From the NCBI RefSeq assembly GCF_009618275.1, contig NZ_WIAD01000029.1, positions 1-64,000 of the forward strand: a stretch of 64,000 bases of DNA, in the 5' to 3' direction. The stretch comes from Roseimaritima sediminicola. GTDB taxonomy: Bacteria; Planctomycetota; Planctomycetia; Pirellulales; Pirellulaceae. This document shows, piece by piece, positions 46,557 through 55,979 of this stretch; the first letter of the stretch is position 1, and each line of letters starts with the position of its first letter. A program made the position numbers and the translations under genes. Under the pieces are notes generated by a model. That model was not told the origin of the DNA. It ran no database searches and saw only the letters and a program-made list of their open reading frames with translations.

Positions 46557-47009
46557 ATGCGTGTCAAAAACAAAAGCACCGAACTGGCCGAAGCCGATCT
46601 GACGCCGATGATCGACATGACGTTTCAGTTGATCGCGTTCTTTATGGTGTTGATCAATTTCGCTCAGACCGAATCGCACGACTTGGTGAAGTTGCCCAGC
46701 AGTCAATTGATCAAACCGCCGGACCAGCCGTTCGAGTTTCCGATCATGCTGCACATCACCCAGGACGCTCGCGTGTTCCTGGGCGGCAAGGATTACACGG
46801 CCGAAACGCTGAGCAGTGGTTTGCGGGCGGAACTGGCCGTGGCCCGCGCCCAGGACATGGGCCCGAAGGACGCCAACGTAATCATCCGCGCCCATCGCAA
46901 CACCGCCGCCGGTGAGGTTCAAGAAGTGATCCGAGCCTGCCAGGCGCTGGAGTTCGTGAACTTTGGATTGCGCGCCAAAGAAGACCTCGGTCGCAAAGGA
47001 GAGGGCTGA
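46557..47009 (+). CDS. ExbD/TolR family protein 1
   Basis: The protein has 150 residues. The single N-terminal membrane helix carries the proton-binding aspartate Asp20 in MIDMTFQLIAFFMVLINF. The periplasmic domain (FEFPIMLHITQDARVFLGG, VIIRAHRNTAAGEVQEVIRAC) has the usual ExbD fold. It begins 6 bases after the channel gene and ends by overlapping the second ExbD gene by one base (TGATG). With the channel protein it forms the ion-driven motor in the inner membrane. Confidence 0.93.
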   Translation: MRVKNKSTELAEADLTPMIDMTFQLIAFFMVLINFAQTESHDLVKLPSSQLIKPPDQPFEFPIMLHITQDARVFLGGKDYTAETLSSGLRAELAVARAQDMGPKDANVIIRAHRNTAAGEVQEVIRACQALEFVNFGLRAKEDLGRKGEG

Positions 47010-47491
47010 TGAAGATCCGTAACAAAGAGGCACCCACCAAGACCGAACTGTCGATGACCAGCATGATCGACGTCGTGTTCCTGCTGCTGATCTTCTTCAT
47101 CCTGACCTTCAAAATCGTCGAACTCGAAGGCGACTTCGGGATCAAGATGCCACTGGCCGGCGCCTCGTCCAGTTCGATGGACGATTTTGACGTCCCGATC
47201 ACGCTGCGGATGACGGCCGACGCCGACGGAAATCTGATCTCGATGAAGCTGAACGAGACGAACCTCGGCACGGACTTCGAACAACTCCGCAGCATGGTCA
47301 CGTCTCTGGTCGGAAATCAGGCCGGCCCCGATGCCAGCGAAGAGGACGGGCCGGAGGTCGAAATCGATACCGATTTCAATCTCCGCTACGAATACGTGAT
47401 CGAAGCGATCACGCACGTCAGCGGCCGCAAAGAAGGCGACCAGATCATCAAGCTGATCGAGAAGATCAAGTTCGCCGCCCCGCGGCGCTGA
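47009..47491 (+). CDS. ExbD/TolR family protein 2
   Basis: The protein has 160 residues, translationally coupled to the preceding ExbD gene. The membrane helix MTSMIDVVFLLLIFFILTF carries Asp21. The periplasmic part is longer and acidic in the middle (PDASEEDGPEVEIDTD), ending with the usual helix-strand (IEAITHVSGRKEGDQIIKLI). Two different ExbD proteins with one ExbB suggest a heterodimeric ExbD plug, as found in some gliding and TonB-type systems. No TonB or TonB-dependent receptor gene is in the window. Confidence 0.92.
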   Translation: MKIRNKEAPTKTELSMTSMIDVVFLLLIFFILTFKIVELEGDFGIKMPLAGASSSSMDDFDVPITLRMTADADGNLISMKLNETNLGTDFEQLRSMVTSLVGNQAGPDASEEDGPEVEIDTDFNLRYEYVIEAITHVSGRKEGDQIIKLIEKIKFAAPRR

Positions 47492-48006
47492 GGCAACGAC
47501 GCGGAGAAAGATGTTTGACCACTCATCTTCACTAATCGCACACTAATTAAAAATTTCTGTCTGTGATTAGTGTTTGATTAATGCCGATTAGTGGTCCCAG
47601 ACCGATCGCCCGCCCCGCGATCAGGTTCCGCCGGAGTCAATGTATGAAGAGAATCGTTTTCTCCCCTCTCCCCCGAAGCCTGGCGAGCCTAAGCGAGTCA
47701 GGATTCGGGGGAGAGGGGTCGGGGGTGAGGGGGACCAGCAGAGCAGCACCAGCATTGCCGTGTCTCGAGGCGGGGCGCGGCTTAAAAACCGTACGCAAAC
47801 GGTCATTCCGTTGCACCCGAGCCCCCTCACCCCCGGCCCCTCTCCCACCCCTGCTTCACTCGCTGACGCTCGCGGCGCCGCGGGGGAGAGGGGAGAAAAC
47901 GTTGCATTCTATCGCGCCGAACCAACCATAGATTCCGCCGCAAATCCGCAAATCCGCAAATCCGCAAATCCGCAAATCCGCAAATCCGCAAATCTCAAAT
48001 CGCTCC
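47492..48006. repeat. 515-bp intergenic region with a long inverted repeat and an 8-bp tandem array
   Basis: A 21-bp perfect inverted repeat bounds 47655-47901 (left end CGTTTTCTCCCCTCTCCC). Inside it, further complementary stretches (GTCGGGGGTGAGGGG at about 47718 and CCCCTCACCCCCGGC at about 47823) make a nested hairpin of about 247 bp. From 47939 to about 47992 the 8-mer CAAATCCG is repeated six to seven times. Between them no gene is supported. Convergent transcription ends here, so the hairpin may act as a terminator. A MITE origin is possible, but only one copy is in the window. Confidence 0.85.
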
Positions 48007-49440
48007 CTACGAATACAACTGAATGGCTTTGACGATGTCATCCAGTTCGTTGGGCACGGCGATGGCGCGGTTGGCGTGGCTGGCTTTTTGCACGCCCCGG
48101 CTGGCCAGGACGTCGTTAAAGACTTCTTGATCGGTCGTGTGATAAGCGACCGTAGCCGTGGGGTCCTTCAGCTCGTGGCCGGTCAACACGCACACCACGC
48201 GGTCGCTCGGCGCGATCACGCCTTCGCGGCGTAGCAGCCGAGTGCCGGCGACCGAGGCGGCCGAGGCCGGTTCGCAACCGAACCCGCCCGCACCGACTTG
48301 CGCCTTGGCGTCGAGGATCTCTTGATCGCTGACCTGCCGGACGACGCCGTCCATCGTATCGAGCGCCCGCAGGCATTTCTTCAGATTCACCGGCCGATTG
48401 ATCTCGATCGCGCTGGCGATCGTGTCGGCTTTGATACCTTCTCGATCCATGTGGTCGTTGTAGCTGCGGATCGGTTCCATATCGACATGGCCGCCGTTCC
48501 AGCGCACGCCGCGTCGCTCGTACAGCTCGTACAAGGTGTCGGCGCCGGCGGCGTTGATTACGGCCAACCGCGGCATCCGATCGATCAACCCCAGCTGTTT
48601 CAGTTCGGCGAACGCTTTGCCGAAGGCGCTACTGTTGCCGAGGTTTCCTCCCGGCACGACGATCCAGTCGGGCACTTCCCAGCGGAGTGCTTCGAGGATC
48701 CGAAACATGATCGTCTTCTGGCCCTCCAGCCGAAACGGGTTGACGCTGTTGACCAAATAGATGCCCAGTTGTTCGGAGATCTGTTTGACGCGGATCATGG
48801 CGTCGTCGAAATCGCCGGCGATCTGCACCGTCAACGCCCCGTAGTCGAGGGCTTGGCTCAGTTTGCCGTAGGAGATCTTGCCGCTGCCGATAAAGATGAC
48901 GGCTTTCATTTTTTGCGTGGCGCTGCAGTACAGGGCCAGCGAGGCGCTGGTATTGCCGGTGCTGGCACAGGCGGCCCGCTTGGCTTCCATCATGCAGGCG
49001 TGCGTGAAGGCCGCGCACATCCCGTTGTCTTTGAAACTGCCCGAGGGATTCATGCCCTCGTACTGCAGGTGCAGCCGGCCCGCGTCCAGCCCGACGAACT
49101 TGCCCACCGCATCGCTCTGCTGCAACAGGGTTTGGCCTTCGCCCACGGTGACGATTTCGTCGGGCCGGCAAAACGGCAGCAGTTCGTGAAATCGCCATAC
49201 GCCGCTGAACCGCATCGGTTCGTACCGCCGGCTCCACATCGCTTCGAACTCGTCCAGCGACTTGGGCACCGCCCCGCGATCCCATTCGTAGTCGATATCC
49301 ACCAGATCGCCACAACGCTCGCAGGAGGTGTGCACGCTGCGGGCTTCGTAGACCGCTGCGCAGGCCGGATTGATGCAGCGTTGGAAGGCGATATCGGTGT
49401 GCGGCTGACTCGAAGCGGTGGTACCTGCCGACTGAAGCAT
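48007..49440 (-). CDS. thrC: threonine synthase
   Basis: The protein has 477 residues from the ATG at 49440. The N-terminus has a four-cysteine zinc-ribbon-like motif ([16 protein letters not shown]). The PLP domain has the lysine motif [11 protein letters not shown] with Lys137. The [15 protein letters not shown] phosphate site and [16 protein letters not shown] follow. It converts O-phosphohomoserine to threonine. Size and the zinc-ribbon-like start fit the thrC class shared with cystathionine-gamma-synthase-like relatives. No other threonine gene is next to it. Confidence 0.9.
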   Translation of the reverse strand: MLQSAGTTASSQPHTDIAFQRCINPACAAVYEARSVHTSCERCGDLVDIDYEWDRGAVPKSLDEFEAMWSRRYEPMRFSGVWRFHELLPFCRPDEIVTVGEGQTLLQQSDAVGKFVGLDAGRLHLQYEGMNPSGSFKDNGMCAAFTHACMMEAKRAACASTGNTSASLALYCSATQKMKAVIFIGSGKISYGKLSQALDYGALTVQIAGDFDDAMIRVKQISEQLGIYLVNSVNPFRLEGQKTIMFRILEALRWEVPDWIVVPGGNLGNSSAFGKAFAELKQLGLIDRMPRLAVINAAGADTLYELYERRGVRWNGGHVDMEPIRSYNDHMDREGIKADTIASAIEINRPVNLKKCLRALDTMDGVVRQVSDQEILDAKAQVGAGGFGCEPASAASVAGTRLLRREGVIAPSDRVVCVLTGHELKDPTATVAYHTTDQEVFNDVLASRGVQKASHANRAIAVPNELDDIVKAIQLYS

Positions 49441-49743
49441 GGGTTTCTCCCGATTCGCGACCCGGGTCGCTTGCTGACAATAACTCAACGGTGCCTGGTA
49501 CGAACTCAACGTTGCCCGGACCGCCGATCCGCGGTCGGGGTCTTGGTCCAGGCCGTCCTTAGTCTACTGGAACCCTACCGTTTCCATAATGAGGATCGGC
49601 CGAACAACGCCGACAATCGAACGTAACCTACCGAGGAGGGGAACTTTAGGGCTTTTTACAATACCCGCCCTCGCTCGGCGGCGGCGGCCCCTCTATGGTA
49701 CTGCGACTTGTATTCTTTCACGAATTCCGGTTTGATGAAGCTT
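49441..49743. other. 303-bp intergenic region between divergent genes
   Basis: The divergent promoters for thrC and the DksA-type gene should lie here. GAACTCAACGTTGCC at about 49502 half-repeats ACTCAACGGTGCC at about 49486. No gene, structured RNA or known operator was seen. Confidence 0.5.
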
Positions 49744-50115
49744 ATGGCCAGCAAGAAGAAACGGGACTACCAACCCTTCGAGGACATGCTCCGCGGGTTG
49801 CGAAAACGGTTGCAGGGCGACGTCCAGTCGATGTCCGACGCGGCCCTGCACGGCGGCGATGCCGATGGGGACCTCTCGCACGTCCCCACCCACCTGGCCG
49901 ACCAGGGGACCGACGCTTTCGATCAAGAATTCACGCTGTCCTTGGTCGAAAACGACGAGGAAACGCTGCAGCAGATCGACGCCGCCCTTGAGCGACTGCG
50001 AACCGGCCAATACGGTGACTGCCTGGAATGCGGGAAATTGATTCCCAAACAGCGTCTGTCCGCCATCCCTTTCACCGCCTACTGCGTGACCTGTGCCAGC
50101 AAGCTCCAAAGCTGA
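49744..50115 (+). CDS. DksA/TraR family C4 zinc-finger protein
   Basis: The protein has 123 residues from the ATG at 49744; ATGs at 49735 and 49708 are alternatives. A coiled-coil arm runs from about 10 to 90, with the tip motif ADQGTDAFDQE. It is followed by a C4 zinc finger, Cys93 and Cys96 (CLECGK) and Cys114 and Cys117 (CVTC). The family binds in the secondary channel of RNA polymerase and works with ppGpp. The next gene, lspA, starts within its last codons. Such a dksA-like/lspA pair is seen in other bacteria too. Confidence 0.9.
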   Translation: MASKKKRDYQPFEDMLRGLRKRLQGDVQSMSDAALHGGDADGDLSHVPTHLADQGTDAFDQEFTLSLVENDEETLQQIDAALERLRTGQYGDCLECGKLIPKQRLSAIPFTAYCVTCASKLQS

Positions 50116-50791
50116 TCGGCCGCTGCCGAAAAGCCGAATCATCACGTTTCTCTCGCTGGCCGTGCTCGGCGCAGCCGCTGACCTGATCACTAAACAGGCC
50201 GTCTTTGCCTGGCGGGGACTGCCGGGCACCCGAGACGTGTGGTGGGTGATCGATGGCTACGTCGGCATCGAGACGGCCGTGAACATCGGTGCGGTGTTTG
50301 GCATCGGCGCCGGCCGCGGACTGATGTTCGCCGCCCTATCGATCCTGGCCGCCATCGGGATCGTGGTTTGGCTGTTCGTCTTCAAAGCCGCTCGGCAGTG
50401 GTGGCTGACCATCGCCCTGGGGTGTGTGATGGGCGGGATCATCGGCAACTTGTACGATCGTCTGGGCCTGTGGTGGCAACCGGGTTATCCGGACCCCTGG
50501 AAGAGCGGGGTTCGCGACTGGATCCTGTGGCAAGCGGGCCCGCAGTGGAAATGGCCCAACTTTAACATCGCCGACAGCCTGCTGGTTGCCGGCGCCGGGA
50601 TGCTGCTGTGGAAATCATTCTTTCCCGATCCGCCCGAGGACCCTGCGACCGAGCCGCCCGAGGCCGCCACGACCGAGCCGACCGAGCCGCCCGAGCCGAC
50701 CGAGCCGACCCAGGCCGCCCCTGCGGACGGCGGCTCGCCCGGCACAGCCCCCACACACCCTCGATCTCCCGACGCTCCATCCAGCCCCTGA
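50093..50791 (+). CDS. lspA: lipoprotein signal peptidase with low-complexity C-terminal extension
   Basis: The protein has 232 residues from the GTG at 50093, overlapping the dksA-like gene by 23 bases. Four membrane segments carry the family residues: DLITKQAVF, NIGAVFGIG, Asp122 in GNLYDRLG and Asp161 in FNIADSLL, the two catalytic aspartates. Beyond residue 181 is an unusual tail of about 50 residues rich in Pro, Glu and Thr (EPTEPPEPTEPTQ). It looks disordered and is encoded by short DNA repeats. The enzyme cleaves prolipoprotein signal peptides in the inner membrane. Confidence 0.92.
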   Translation: MPASSKADRPLPKSRIITFLSLAVLGAAADLITKQAVFAWRGLPGTRDVWWVIDGYVGIETAVNIGAVFGIGAGRGLMFAALSILAAIGIVVWLFVFKAARQWWLTIALGCVMGGIIGNLYDRLGLWWQPGYPDPWKSGVRDWILWQAGPQWKWPNFNIADSLLVAGAGMLLWKSFFPDPPEDPATEPPEAATTEPTEPPEPTEPTQAAPADGGSPGTAPTHPRSPDAPSSP

Positions 50792-50803
50792 GCCCTTGAG
50801 CCC

Positions 50804-51619
50804 ATGCGTTGCCCCGACAACTGGTCCGACCTGCACGATGGTCGGCTTGAACAATTGGTCCCGATCGCCGAAGCGGCCGGCCGCAGCACGCGCGCCTACT
50901 TCGGTAATGCCGAATTGGCGGTGGAAGCCAAATCCGACGCTTCGCCGGTGACCGCCGCCGACCGCCATGCCGAACAGCTGGTCCGCAAAATGGTCGCCGA
51001 ACGGTTTCCCGAAGACGGAGTGCTGGGCGAAGAATTCGATCCTCAGCCCGGTTCCAGCGGGTATCGCTGGATCGTGGACCCGATCGACGGCACCAAATCT
51101 TTCGTGGCCGGGGTCCCGCTGTACTCGACTCTGCTGGCGCTGGAGCACGATGAGGAGACGGTGGCCGGAGTGATTTTTATTCCGGCCCTGAACGAATGCG
51201 TGGCCGCGGCGACAGGACAAGGCGCCTGGCACCGTCCGATGGGCAGCGAGGACTGGGTGCCGGCCCGCGTTTCACAGCGCAAACGCCTGAGCGATGCGGT
51301 GTTTGTGACCAGCCAGGTCGACGGCTTCGATGCCCGCGGCGCGGCCGCTGCCTACAAGGGACTCGAGCAGGCCGCCTGGATCACCCGCAGCTGGGGTGAC
51401 GGGTACGGGTACCTGCTGGTCGCCACGGGTCGAGCCGACGTGATGGTGGACCCGGAAGTCAACCTTTGGGACGTCGCGGCGATCCGGCCGGTGATCGAAC
51501 AAGCCGGCGGCACCTTCTCCGACTGGAAGGGCAACGTCACCAACCACAGCCCCGACGCCGTGGGAACCAACGGTCGGCTGCACCGCGAAGTGCTCGCGGT
51601 GCTGAAGACCGCGGACTGA
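50804..51619 (+). CDS. inositol monophosphatase family, histidinol-phosphatase (HisN)-like
   Basis: The protein has 271 residues. The metal site is complete: GEEFD (about 75-79), VDPIDGTKSFVAGVPLY with Asp92 and Asp95, and WDVAA near 223. The form DGTKSFVAGVPLY is closer to HisN-type histidinol phosphatases than to plain inositol monophosphatases (DGTxNF). The reaction would be the penultimate dephosphorylation in histidine synthesis, magnesium-dependent. It lies 12 bases after lspA, with no other his gene in the window, so the substrate call stays tentative. Confidence 0.85.
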   Translation: MRCPDNWSDLHDGRLEQLVPIAEAAGRSTRAYFGNAELAVEAKSDASPVTAADRHAEQLVRKMVAERFPEDGVLGEEFDPQPGSSGYRWIVDPIDGTKSFVAGVPLYSTLLALEHDEETVAGVIFIPALNECVAAATGQGAWHRPMGSEDWVPARVSQRKRLSDAVFVTSQVDGFDARGAAAAYKGLEQAAWITRSWGDGYGYLLVATGRADVMVDPEVNLWDVAAIRPVIEQAGGTFSDWKGNVTNHSPDAVGTNGRLHREVLAVLKTAD

Positions 51620-51713
51620 TCCCAGCTGCTTCAGCGGGCATGGTGTTGACGCTAATTCAAAGCGATTTCTATACTTACCGGCTTCCCCCAATTCTCTGAG
51701 ACGGACCGGAACG

Positions 51714-52739
51714 ATGAATAGCGAACGTCGGCACGAACTGCAAAAGAATGAGCTGGCCGATGCGTTGGCGGTATTCTTCAAGAAAATCGAACCCTACGCC
51801 CCGGCGATCCTGACCGGATTGATTGTCCTGGTCATCGCCGCATTGACCTTTGGCTACCTGCAAAGTCGGGCCGCCAACCAACGCAGCGATGCCACGCTGT
51901 CGTATCTGCTGTACTCCAATCAAGCCGATCTCGACGCCCTGGCCGGCGTCGAAAGAGATTATCCGGGCACCCCGGCGGCAACCCTCGCCCTGTTGGCCAA
52001 AGCCGATATCGAATTGGCTGAAGGCATCGACGGGATGTACACCCTGCGCGACAAGTCGATCGCCCAGCTGGAATCGGCCGCCGTGGATTACCAACAAGTG
52101 TTGGAGGAAACCGAAGAGCCGCTGATCCGCTCGCGAGCCGCCCTCGGACTGGCTCGCGCTCAGGAATCGCTCGGCAACGTCGAAGAAGCCATCGATGCCT
52201 ACCGGCAGGTGATCGAAGCGGCCGAAACCGAGGCGATGATCGAAGCCGCCGAAGAACGCATCGCCCAGCTGGAACGGCCGGAAACCCAAGAATTCCTCGC
52301 CTGGTTCGCCGAACAGAAACCCGAGCTGATCGATCCCGCCGCCTCGCCCGATGTTCCCTCGGTTGACCTGTTGCCCGACACGCCCGATATCAGCCTGCCG
52401 CAAACCGCTCCCCCGGCCGCCCCCAGCCCAGCGGCGGAAATGACTGTGCCCGCAGCCGAAGACACGGACGAACCGACCGCGGAGGACGGCGCCGACGAGG
52501 CTGCCGAGCCGGAGGAAGCCGAAACCGAAATGCAGCTGCCGCCCGCTTCGGAACCGGCCGAAGACATGCCAGCCGAAGAAATGCCAGCCGAAGAAACACC
52601 GGCCGAAGAAACACCGGCCGAAGAAACACCGGCCGAAGACACACCGGCTGAAGACGCGCCGGCTGAGGAAACGCCGGTCGAAGAGGTTTCGGCCGATGAG
52701 GACGGACCGACCGAACTGGCTCCGGCAACTGGTGAGTAA
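51714..52739 (+). CDS. membrane-anchored TPR protein with acidic repeat tail (YfgM-like)
   Basis: The protein has 341 residues. An N-terminal cytoplasmic stretch (MNSERRHELQKNELADALAVFFKKI) and one membrane helix (AILTGLIVLVIAALTFGYL) are followed by helical repeats up to about residue 190 (ALGLARAQESLGNVEEAIDAY). This layout fits YfgM-like, SecYEG/chaperone-associated proteins. The last 150 residues are Pro/Ala/Glu-rich and include eight to nine AEE-type pentapeptides (PAEET, PAEDT), encoded by 15-bp repeats. Its last codons overlap the pseudouridine synthase gene. Confidence 0.75.
   Translation: MNSERRHELQKNELADALAVFFKKIEPYAPAILTGLIVLVIAALTFGYLQSRAANQRSDATLSYLLYSNQADLDALAGVERDYPGTPAATLALLAKADIELAEGIDGMYTLRDKSIAQLESAAVDYQQVLEETEEPLIRSRAALGLARAQESLGNVEEAIDAYRQVIEAAETEAMIEAAEERIAQLERPETQEFLAWFAEQKPELIDPAASPDVPSVDLLPDTPDISLPQTAPPAAPSPAAEMTVPAAEDTDEPTAEDGADEAAEPEEAETEMQLPPASEPAEDMPAEEMPAEETPAEETPAEETPAEDTPAEDAPAEETPVEEVSADEDGPTELAPATGE
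52550..52690. repeat. 15-bp coding repeat, 9 imperfect copies
   Basis: The unit CCGGCCGAAGAAACA and variants occur about nine times in tandem, encoding PAEE(T/M)-type pentapeptides in the C-terminal tail of the YfgM-like protein. Copies differ mainly at third positions, so the array looks older than the intergenic arrays. Confidence 0.9.
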
Positions 52740-53751
52740 TCCGACGCCGCAGGACGGTGAATCCAAAACCTCCACGCCGGTGGCGGTGCGGGAGTTCTCC
52801 GTGCCCGAATCGGTGGCCGGTACGCGGATCGATATCTTTTTGGCTGCGGCCATCGACGGCTACAGCCGCGAACAATTGCGTCGAGCCGTGCACCAGGGCG
52901 CGGCCCAGGTCGACGGACGCCAGGTCCGCCCCAGCTTTCGGCTTCGCACCGGCCAACAGATCCGTTTCGAAGTCCCCGAGCCGCCGGCCGATGGCCCGTT
53001 GCCGGAAAACATCCCGCTGGACATCCTCTACGAGGACGACGGGTTCGTGGTCGTCAACAAACCGGCCGGCATGGTTGTTCATCCCGCTCGCGGGAATTGG
53101 TCGGGCACACTGACCAGCGCTCTGGCCTACCACTTTCAATCCCTCTCCGACGTCGGCGGGCCGGCGCGACCGGGCATCGTGCACCGCCTGGACCGCGACA
53201 CCTCGGGCGTCATCCTGGTCGCCAAGACCAACGCGGTCCACATCGACTTGGCGGCGCAGTTCGCCGACCGGACGGTGGAAAAGGAATACCTGGCGATTGC
53301 CGCCGGCAGGATCGACCACGATCGCGACCGCATCGAAGCGCCGATCGGCCGCCATCCGTTCCAGCGAGACAAGATGGCGATCCGCGAGAACCATGCGACC
53401 AGCAAGCCGGCTTCGACCTTTTACGAAGTCATCCAGCGGTTCTCTACGGTCACCTACGTGCGGCTCCGCCCCAAAACCGGCCGCACCCACCAGATCCGCG
53501 TGCACCTCGATCACATCGGCAATCCGATCCTGTGTGACAAACTGTACAGCGGACACGCCACCCGCACGCTGGCCCAGCTGCTCAAGCGGCCCGCGGCCGA
53601 CGACAAAACGCTGGTGCTCCAGCGACAGGCCCTGCACGCGCATCAGTTGACCATCCGGCATCCCCAGTCCGGCAAACCCATGACCTTCACCGCGCCGCTG
53701 CACGAGGACATGCAGCGTACGCTGGACGTGCTGCGAGAACACGACGCCTGA
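52696..53751 (+). CDS. RluA/RluD family ribosomal pseudouridine synthase
   Basis: The protein has 351 residues from the ATG at 52696, overlapping the previous gene by 44 bases; a GTG at 52732 would overlap by only 8. An S4 RNA-binding domain (RIDIFLAAAIDGYSREQLRRAV) precedes the catalytic domain. PGIVHRLDRDTSGVIL holds the catalytic Asp166, and KTGRTHQIRVHLDHIGNPI completes the signature. The presence of S4 points to RluD rather than RluA. It modifies uridines in 23S rRNA helix 69 if so. Close coupling with the upstream gene is seen. Confidence 0.92.
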   Translation: MRTDRPNWLRQLVSNPTPQDGESKTSTPVAVREFSVPESVAGTRIDIFLAAAIDGYSREQLRRAVHQGAAQVDGRQVRPSFRLRTGQQIRFEVPEPPADGPLPENIPLDILYEDDGFVVVNKPAGMVVHPARGNWSGTLTSALAYHFQSLSDVGGPARPGIVHRLDRDTSGVILVAKTNAVHIDLAAQFADRTVEKEYLAIAAGRIDHDRDRIEAPIGRHPFQRDKMAIRENHATSKPASTFYEVIQRFSTVTYVRLRPKTGRTHQIRVHLDHIGNPILCDKLYSGHATRTLAQLLKRPAADDKTLVLQRQALHAHQLTIRHPQSGKPMTFTAPLHEDMQRTLDVLREHDA

Positions 53752-53898
53752 ACCCGCCGAACCCGGGCCGGCCTACAATTCGTTACGAAAACGATACAGG
53801 ATTCCGGCTGACGCTGCGGGGCGGATCTGTCAAGCTGATAAGCTGTGATGTGTCGCGCGCAGGACGCGGATGGTTGTTACCGGATTTGAGGTTGGACA

Positions 53899-55638
53899 AT
53901 GATGATGCTGCGAGTGTGGACGGCGATGTTGGTGATGCTGGGCGGGGTGAGTGCGACGGTGGCGATGGCCTCCGACGCGGCTTCGCCCCCGGCGATCGGT
54001 CGTTCGATCGCCGACTTTACGCTGGACAACTGCTACGGCAAACCGGTTTCGACCCGCGATTACGCCGACAAACCCTATCTGGTCGTCGCCTTCCTGGGCA
54101 CCGAATGCCCGCTGGCCAAACTGTACGGACGACGGCTGAGCGATCTGCACAGCCGCTACGCCGATCGGGGCGTCGCCGTGCTGGGCATCGATGCCAACAA
54201 ACAGGACAGCCTCAGCGAAATGCTGGCGTATGCCAATCGGCACGAGCTGAATTTCCCCTTCCTCAAAGACCGCGGCAATCGCGTGGCCGACGCCATGGGC
54301 GCCGAGCGGACGCCCGAGGTGTTTCTGCTGGACCGCCAGCGCGTGGTTCGCTACCACGGCCGCATCGACGACCAATACGGCGTGGGCGTGTCGCGAGACA
54401 AAACCGTGCGAGCGGATCTGGAAAACGCCCTCGATGAACTGCTGGCCGGCAAAGAGGTCAGCGTGCCGGAAACCGAAGTGATCGGTTGCCACATCGGCCG
54501 CGTCAAAGAACTGGCCCCCACCGGCGACATCACCTACACCCGGCACATCGCGCCGATCTTGAACGCTCACTGCGTCAGCTGTCACCGCGAAGGCGAGATC
54601 GCACCGTTCACACTGACCGGTTACGAAGACATCCTGGGCTGGGAGGACACGATCCTGGAAGTGATCAAGGACCGCCGCATGCCGCCCTGGTCGGCCAATC
54701 CGGCCCACGGCCGTTTCGCCAACGATCCGCGGCTGAGCGAGAAGGACAAGGAACTGCTGCGAAAATGGGTCGAAAACGGAATGCCCGAAGGCGACCCGGC
54801 CGATCTGCCGACGCCGCCGGAATTCACACCGGGCTGGCAGATCCCCAAACCCGATCAGATCATCGTCATGGACGACGAACCGTTTACGGTCCCGGCCGAA
54901 GGCGTTGTGGATTACCAGCGGTTCGTGGTCGATCCGGGCTGGGACGAGGACAAATACATCTACGCCGCCGAAGCGCGACCGCAGAACCGCAGCGTCGTGC
55001 ATCACATCCTGGTGTACGTGATCCCGCCGGGCAAACGCCGCGCCGACCTACGCCAGATCATCGTCGGCTACGCTCCCGGTGGTCTGCCCGTCCAACTGCC
55101 CGAAGGCGTCGCGATCCACGTCGCCGCCGGCAGCAAGCTGCTGTTCGAAATGCACTACACGCCCAACGGATACGAACAGACCGATTTGAGCTATGCCGGC
55201 GTATGCTTTGTCGACGAGTCGAAGGTCGAGAAACATGTGAAAGGTCGCATCGCGGTCAATACGCAATTTCAGATCCCCCCCGAGGAATCGGATCACGAGG
55301 TGGTCGCAAGGTACGTCAGTCGCAAAGACGAAATGCTGCTGAGCATGACCCCGCACATGCACCTGCGCGGTAAATCGTTCCGCTACGACGCCCGCTATCC
55401 CGACGGCCGCGAGGAAACCTTGCTGGACGTGCCGCGATACGATTTCAACTGGCAACTCAAGTACATCCTCGAGCAACCCAAACGGCTGCCGCGGGGCACG
55501 ATCATCCAGTGCACGGCCGTGTTCGACAATTCCGCCGAGAATCTGGCCAATCCCGATCCCAGCCGAACCGTCGGCTGGGGCGACCAAAGCTGGAACGAGA
55601 TGATGATCGGATTTATGGACACCATCCCCGTCGAATAA
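53899..55638 (+). CDS. exported redoxin - cytochrome c - copper monooxygenase-like fusion
   Basis: The protein has 579 residues with a signal peptide. Residues about 30-190 are a thioredoxin-like AhpC/TSA domain with TECPLA at 68-73, a variant with one cysteine. A haem-binding CVSCH follows at 225-229. The C-terminal 300 residues resemble the copper type II ascorbate-dependent monooxygenase (PHM/DBM) fold, with the histidine pairs SVVHHIL (368-369), EMHYTPNG (419) and PHMHLRG (486 and 488). The combination is typical of planctomycete exported proteins and suggests a periplasmic redox enzyme. Substrate unknown. Confidence 0.87.
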   Translation: MMMLRVWTAMLVMLGGVSATVAMASDAASPPAIGRSIADFTLDNCYGKPVSTRDYADKPYLVVAFLGTECPLAKLYGRRLSDLHSRYADRGVAVLGIDANKQDSLSEMLAYANRHELNFPFLKDRGNRVADAMGAERTPEVFLLDRQRVVRYHGRIDDQYGVGVSRDKTVRADLENALDELLAGKEVSVPETEVIGCHIGRVKELAPTGDITYTRHIAPILNAHCVSCHREGEIAPFTLTGYEDILGWEDTILEVIKDRRMPPWSANPAHGRFANDPRLSEKDKELLRKWVENGMPEGDPADLPTPPEFTPGWQIPKPDQIIVMDDEPFTVPAEGVVDYQRFVVDPGWDEDKYIYAAEARPQNRSVVHHILVYVIPPGKRRADLRQIIVGYAPGGLPVQLPEGVAIHVAAGSKLLFEMHYTPNGYEQTDLSYAGVCFVDESKVEKHVKGRIAVNTQFQIPPEESDHEVVARYVSRKDEMLLSMTPHMHLRGKSFRYDARYPDGREETLLDVPRYDFNWQLKYILEQPKRLPRGTIIQCTAVFDNSAENLANPDPSRTVGWGDQSWNEMMIGFMDTIPVE

Positions 55639-55979
55639 TCCCGCGGGCGGTGGACGTGAGGAAACCACGAATCCTCACTAATGCAACACTAAGCACGTCG
55701 CAACATTTCATTCGGCTTTACTCTCCCACTGGGAGAGTCGGGCTCTTAGGCCCGGAGAGGGTTTTCGTAGGGCCCTCCCCGGGCCTAAGAACCCGACCCT
55801 CCCGCTGCGTGGGAGGGTGTTGTCGCGGGGTTTCACCGAAAGATTCATGCCGACGTGCTTAATCTGAGCGGGAGAACCGACGGCGCTGCCGCCAGCGCGC
55901 CGGATCGGTTATGCTGTGCCACCGCAACGTACAAGCCCACTCGCCACTCGCCACTCGCCACTCGCCACTCGCCACTCCC
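55639..55979. other. 341-bp intergenic region holding the second 172-bp element
   Basis: Apart from the 172-bp element (55690-55861), the region has a 40-bp array of CCACTCG-type units at 55937-55976, just before the likely GTG start of the ABC-2 permease gene. No promoter motif could be assigned. Confidence 0.7.
55690..55861. mobile_element. 172-bp MITE-like element, copy 2
   Basis: The copy is of the same length and orientation as 22669-22840, with five mismatches in 172 bases. It has the same 11-bp terminal inverted repeats and TA at both ends. It lies between the fusion-protein gene and the permease gene, not in coding sequence. High identity and identical length at two unlinked sites argue for recent transposition rather than a shared ancestral spacer. 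Confidence 0.9.
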
